Source: Guyanagaster necrorhizus (taxonomy: Eukaryota > Basidiomycota > Agaricomycetes > Agaricales > Physalacriaceae). From it: a DNA stretch of 64,000 bases. The stretch is from contig NW_025064933.1 of assembly GCF_019112545.1 (NCBI RefSeq), forward strand, positions 1-64,000, read 5' to 3'. The notes under the pieces were generated by a model that was given only the letters and a program-made list of their open reading frames with translations, was not told the DNA's origin and ran no database searches. Position numbers and translations under genes: made by a program. Positions 59,564-64,000 of this stretch are shown piece after piece. Each line of letters starts with the position of its first letter. The stretch's first letter is position 1.

Positions 59564-62500
59564 TCAATTCTGAGTTCTTAGAATACCTGCAGATAGATAC
59601 TCATGTAATAGTCTTAGTAGGCCTTTAGTGAATATATCTGCTAAGTTTCCCTCTGATGTGCAGTGCTGAACTTTGACTTTATTTGAAGCCATGCACTCAC
59701 AAACAAAGTGGTGCCATATGTCTATATGCTTCAATCATGCATGGAATATGGGGCTCTCAGTGAATTTGATTGCTGATTGATTGTTGACAAAAATAGTCAT
59801 CACTTCATAAAATGGCAATCCTAATTCAGTTAAGAGTGCTTATAGCCAAATTACTTCTCAGGTTGTATCTGCAAGAGCCATATATTCTGCTTCCATAGTG
59901 GATAAGGCTATGGTGGGCTGTTTCTTTGAACTCCAAGTAACAGCTTCCCCTGCATAGATACAGACATAACCAGATGTTGATCTTCTATCTGTTCTGTCTT
60001 CTCTCCAGTCTGAGTCTGAATAAGGTATCAGCTCATTCATAGTCCCTCTATATATGATTCTGAAGTCTAAAGTTCCCTTCAAATAGTGGAAAACTTGCTT
60101 CAAGACTGTGATATGCTCAGCAGCTGGATTCTGCATATACTTGCTTAATTCAGTGACAGCATATGCAATGTCAGGCTGGAATCCATTGGCCATATACATT
60201 AGTGATCCAACATCAGTATGGTAATATTGCCTGATAGCTGTGTCAACACCTTATGGGTCTTCTGTCAGAATTTTCTCTAGCTGTACATTCAGGTCTATAG
60301 GTATTTTGACTGGTTTGCAGTCATTCATGCCCATTCACTTAAGTACTTTGAGAATATATGCCTTCTAGGATAGAGTGATAGTGCTCTTGTCTCAATTTCT
60401 GTCTATCTTCATGCCCAATATATATTGAATCTCCCTCATGTCTGTGATATTTAGCTTCTTCTTAAGCTCTTCTTTCATTTTAGATATGGTTTCATCATCT
60501 AAAGCAAGTAATGTCATGTTGTCAATGTGTACAGCTATGATTATGGAACCAGAACTCATTTGTCTGATATACACACATTGATCACTGATCAATCTGGTGT
60601 ATCCAAGTTCCAAAAATGTAGCATTTAATTTGTTATTCTAAACTTAGCCAGATTGCTTGAGTCTATACAATATTAATTTGAGATGTGCCACTTTTCCACT
60701 CTCATCTGAATATTCAGGTGGCTGTGCTATATAGATAGATTCATTAAGTTTACTATTTAAGTAAGCACCAACAATATCCATTCTATGACTGATTAGGTTT
60801 CTTTGAGCAGCAATTGCTATAAGTAGACAGAATGTGTTCAGTCTGACAACTGATGCATATGTCTCAAAGAAATCAATGCTGAGTATCTGTGAAAATCCTT
60901 TTGCAACAAGTCTAGCCTTATACCTGATAGTTTTCCCATCACTATCTCTTTTCAATCTGTAAGTCCACTTGCAGTCCACAAGTGATCTGTCTTTGGGTAA
61001 TTCTTTCAGCTGCCATATGTCTAGGAAAGTCAATAGATTGTATTCTTCATTCATTGCTTTCTTCCAATAATGCTAGTCTTGTCTTGTCTTGGCTTCTTCA
61101 AGGCTTAATAGCTCATCACTGAGGTTGTCTGCAGTTTCTCTAATGCATGCATAGTCTATTGCAACATTTACAGCTTCCAAAGATGATTCTTCTGAGGTAT
61201 GCTGTTGTTCCAATGTTTTTACAGCTTGTGCACTTGGATTAAAAAGTGTCCAGTAACTCAGTTGAGTCTTTGATGCAATTTGGGCTGATTTGTCATATGG
61301 CTCAATTATTTTCCTATACTATATTAGGAACTTTGATTTGATTGATAATATATCAGAGGCTGTTTTCCCTTTTGGTTTGGCATTTCCAGCATCCATAGAA
61401 TCATCCAAAATGCCATTATTTCTATTCAGAGTCTGCTCAACTTTGCTCTCTGACTCTCCCTTGAGTGATGAAGGGTGGGAGACTACATAGTCAATGTCTA
61501 TAGGCTCTGTAGTGTTGCTTTCAGAGAATATAACATTTCTTGAGATCTGAATCTGCCTAATTTGAGGATTATAATATCTTCAGGCTCTGGATTCATCTGT
61601 AAGATCTGTGAAAATAAATTCTCTTGACTTTGGGTCCAGTTTTGACCTCTTGTTGTCTTGCTGCAACTCAGCACTTTACTCTGAATTCCTGGAGTGCTGA
61701 AATATCTGGTTTTCATGCTCTGAAACACTTCTTCTAAGGTTAGATCATTTTTGATGGCTCTAGTTGGTGATCAGTTCTTCAGGTATATAGTATATGCCAC
61801 TGCCTTGGGCCATAGAAACTTCAGTAAGTGATGTTCTTTTAGTATGGTGCATGCATGCTCCACAAAAGTCTGATTTATTCTCTCAGCAACTCTGTTTTGA
61901 GATAGAGAATATGCTGCAGTCAATTTCAACTGTATGCCATTGTCCTGGAGGTATTTCTTTACCTCTTCATTGACATATTCCTTTCTATTGTCAATCCTCA
62001 TAAACTTCAGATCCTCCTCTTTGTGGACTTTGATGTATTTTTGATACTGCTAGATCTTCTTTTGAATTTCCATACCTTGCTTTGACTTTAAAAAATACAA
62101 CATTGTCCATTGGGATTTTTTATCTGTGAAGCTTATGTAATATCTTTCACCATGGATACTCTGAATTTAGGTTGGCCCCTATAGATCCAAAAATGTCATT
62201 TCTCCTATTTCAGTATAGTCTCTTTTGGCTTTCTGTGGAAATGGCTTAGTATGATATTTGGCTTTTATGCAAGCTATGCAATCTGTCTGAGGTTTGGCTG
62301 ACTCATCTATATCCATCCCCTTGACTATTTTCTTCCTAAATAGTCTCTTTACTGATCCCATGTTTAAGTGGCCTAATGTTTTGTGCCACTTTTGCCATGA
62401 TCAGGCTGATTTCATAGTATGGGCCTGAGTTATTTCTGGAACAATGATGTCAAGGCTGTACAGCTTTGATATTTTATCTCTATGGCTGATTATCTTGCCA

Positions 62501-63609
62501 TGTGGTGAGATAATATCTATTCTGGACTCTTTGAATTTGAGTTCAAATCCAGCATCTATAATGCACCTTATCAACATAAGATTGAATAGTGCATCAGGAC
62601 AGTGGATACACCCTTTTAGTGTGACTAGAGTGATCTTTTCTCCTTCAACCATTTTAATCTTGATAGTTCCCCTTTCTAAGCCTTTGGATTTGCCTACACC
62701 AATGACTTCATGTTCTAGAGTTTCAATATAGTCAGAAAAATATAATCTATTTTTGACTATATGTCTGATAGTGCCAGAGTCCCCTAGTCATAATACTCCT
62801 GAGAGTGAGATAAGTGTGACATCTGTTGCACAAAATATGTAGTCTTCTTCTTCTGAGTCTAATTTGGCAACATGTGCCTGAGTCTGGCCCTTTTCCTTCT
62901 CTTTCCATGACTTTCTAGAATTCTTCTTCCTATTTGAGCAATTTGTCCTGATGTGACCAGTTTCCTCACATTCATAACATGTGACTTTTGGATTGAACTT
63001 CTTGCCATATGCTGCAAGTGTTATGATCTGATCAGAAGTCTTTTCCTTTAATCAGATGTCTTTCTGAAGAATTTGGAAAATCAACTTGTAAGAATCTTTT
63101 AAGTCAGCAGTATCCACTGATGAGATAAATGAATTTCATGATTCCAGGAGTGATATAAGCAGTGTAATAGAGAAGTCCTCCTCCTCAACTTTCTGCTTAA
63201 GAGATGCCAGCTCCTTCTGATAGGACCTCAAAGTTCTAATATGCTCCTCTATATTTCCTTTTTCTTCACACTGAGCTCTGAAGAATTTCCTTCTGACAAG
63301 GATAATTCTCATGGGTCCCCTGGACTCATACATATCTTTTAGAGCTTTTCAGACTTCTGCTGAAGTCTTTGAACCAGCAATATATATCAGTGGGCCATCT
63401 GAAACCTGCAATCTTATTGTTGAAAGAGCCTTCCTATTGCTCTTCTTCTAATCTGCCACCAGTGTCATGTCTATCAGGGCTGGAGTGCTTTCATCTGCAT
63501 AATCAATTAGTCCTAAATTGATTAGAATATTGATCATCTTGATTTTCCACATTGGGTAATTTTCTAAGCTCTTAAGAGGGTTAATTCTATATATGGACTG
63601 ACTATCCAT
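59564..63609 (-). pseudogene. E8 copia gag-pol polyprotein
   Basis: ATG 63609 (MDSQSIYRINPLKSLENYP) starts a frame of about 1348 codons ending at TGA 59564-59566. Gag of the UBN2 type has a CCHC knuckle at 62939-62980, CYECEETGHIRTNC. The protease site LGDSGTIRHI lies near 62770-62800. A GAG-pre-integrase segment lies near 62340-62440, and integrase near 62360-61750 with QNRVAERINQT. RT spans about 61054-60390, with SIDFFETYASVVRL and MDIVGAYLNSKLNE. Its catalytic box reads VHIDNM instead of YVDDM. RNase H spans about 60200-59600, with SDSDWREDRTDRRSTSGYV, STMEAEYMA and NQSAIKFTESP. Scattered TGA, TAG and TAA codons inactivate it. Confidence 0.9.
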
Positions 63610-63676
63610 GTGGTTCTATATGTGTACATAAAGTACAAAAGGGTGTAAAGTGAGTAGCAATGTAAGTTTAGTTATA

Positions 63677-63692
63677 GCCAGAGCCCATAACC
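63677..63692 (-). other. E8 primer-binding site, initiator-Met tRNA half type
   Basis: In the element sense this is GGTTATGGGCTCTGGC, directly after the 5' LTR. Its complement, GAGCCCATAACC, has the anticodon-arm form of initiator tRNA-Met, as used by Drosophila copia (internal half-tRNA primer). Confidence 0.65.
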
Positions 63693-63900
63693 TGTTATAA
63701 ATAGAGAGCAGAGTAATGTACAAAAGATTAGAATTAGCCTCTTGAGAGAGAGACATTCTACTTAAATACATTTTGTATTATTTCAAGATCTTTCTATGGG
63801 ATACTAAATAAGTCTAGATCATGATCTAAGTCAGCTGCCACTGACTGGTATTGTATCTTTGAGTACATTCTCATACTTACTCAGGATTACTATTTCAACA
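63693..63900 (-). repeat. E8 5' LTR
   Basis: This 208-bp LTR matches 59349-59556. The differences I see are all transitions. Confidence 0.92.
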
Positions 63901-63985
63901 TCTGTATTTAAGCTGCTAAGTCTGGCTTTGGGTAAGAGGTTTGTCATGGGCTGATGGGATGTTTATTGGGATTCTGGAATGTCAT
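63901..63985 (-). pseudogene. E6 gag N-terminus
   Basis: ATG at 63985 opens TFQNPNKHPISP followed by TGA. It matches the first residues of E2 and E3 Gag, and it joins 59348 across E8. Leader sequence continues to the window edge. Confidence 0.8.
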
Positions 63986-64000
63986 GTAGAGGGAGGTTGG

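Larger units (their letters stand above)
59349..63900 (-). mobile_element. E8: complete Ty1/copia element
   Basis: Two 208-bp LTRs lie at 59349-59556 and 63693-63900, with TSD CCTGT (59344-59348) versus TCTGT (63901-63905). It has a PBS, one long gag-pol frame and a PPT. The domain order protease, integrase, RT, RNase H identifies copia rather than gypsy. It is inserted in E6's gag, which resumes at 63901. Confidence 0.93.
43771..64000 (-). mobile_element. E6: family A Ty3/gypsy chromovirus, 5' end outside window
   Basis: The 3' LTR is 43771-44238. Pol and gag run leftward in pieces: 44239-46217, 54420-59348 and 63901-63985. They are interrupted by E7 and E8, both with TSDs. The gag start ATG is visible at 63985. 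The 5' LTR and PBS are beyond the window, so the right-hand target duplication cannot be checked. Confidence 0.88.

Overview
This window is a pure transposable-element graveyard from a filamentous fungus. I found no host gene. Chromodomain-bearing Ty3/gypsy elements, a 49-nt spliceosomal intron and near-total CpG loss with CpA/TpG retained point to a repeat-rich, cytosine-methylating fungus. I favour an Agaricomycete with an expanded genome, such as an ectomycorrhizal species. That is inference, not identification.

Layout. Everything from about 834 to 64000 is one nest of insertions, and most junctions show a 5-bp target-site duplication (TSD). E1 (family A gypsy, +) is the oldest host and survives in four pieces: 834-3831, 20126-20353, 41620-43469 and the 3' LTR 43503-43770. 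E2 (family A, -, 3832-20125) sits in E1's RT gene, TSD AACTT. E3 (family A, -, 6782-14883) sits in E2's RT gene, TSD YCTTG. E4 (family B gypsy, +, 20354-41619) sits in E1's RNase H region. E5 (family A, -, 21873-35122) sits in E4's gag, TSD CTCTR. An unclassified inverted composite repeat (28024-33065) sits in E5's gag, flanked by CAGTG. E6 (family A, -, 43771 to beyond the window) sits in E1's 3' LTR. E7 (family A, +, 46218-54419) sits in E6's RNase H region, TSD TATGA. E8 (copia, -, 59349-63900) sits in E6's gag, TSD YCTGT. Another copy of the unclassified repeat (1-833) abuts E1's 5' LTR and is the only CpG-rich stretch.

How the elements work. Family A (six copies, LTRs 460-469 bp) has a gag of about 990 codons, roughly twice the usual length. 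It is followed by a -1-frame pol with protease, RT, RNase H, integrase and a C-terminal chromodomain. Its primer-binding site is not a tRNA complement. It is complementary to a 13-nt motif about 33 nt downstream of the LTR TATA box, the expected RNA 5' end, so Tf1/sushi-type self-priming is predicted. Family B (E4) is a different chromovirus and may self-prime too. It also carries a spliced gene on the opposite strand between the chromodomain and 3' LTR, encoding a coiled-coil protein with a Zn2Cys6-like cysteine pattern. The copia element has a PBS matching the anticodon arm of initiator tRNA-Met.

All copies are dead. Reading frames are broken mainly by TGA and TAG at ancestral Arg (CGA), Trp and Gln codons, and LTR pairs differ almost only by transitions. 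This fits deamination of methylated cytosine. Positions of domains inside broken genes are approximate. A 915-base assembly gap lies at 28560-29474.
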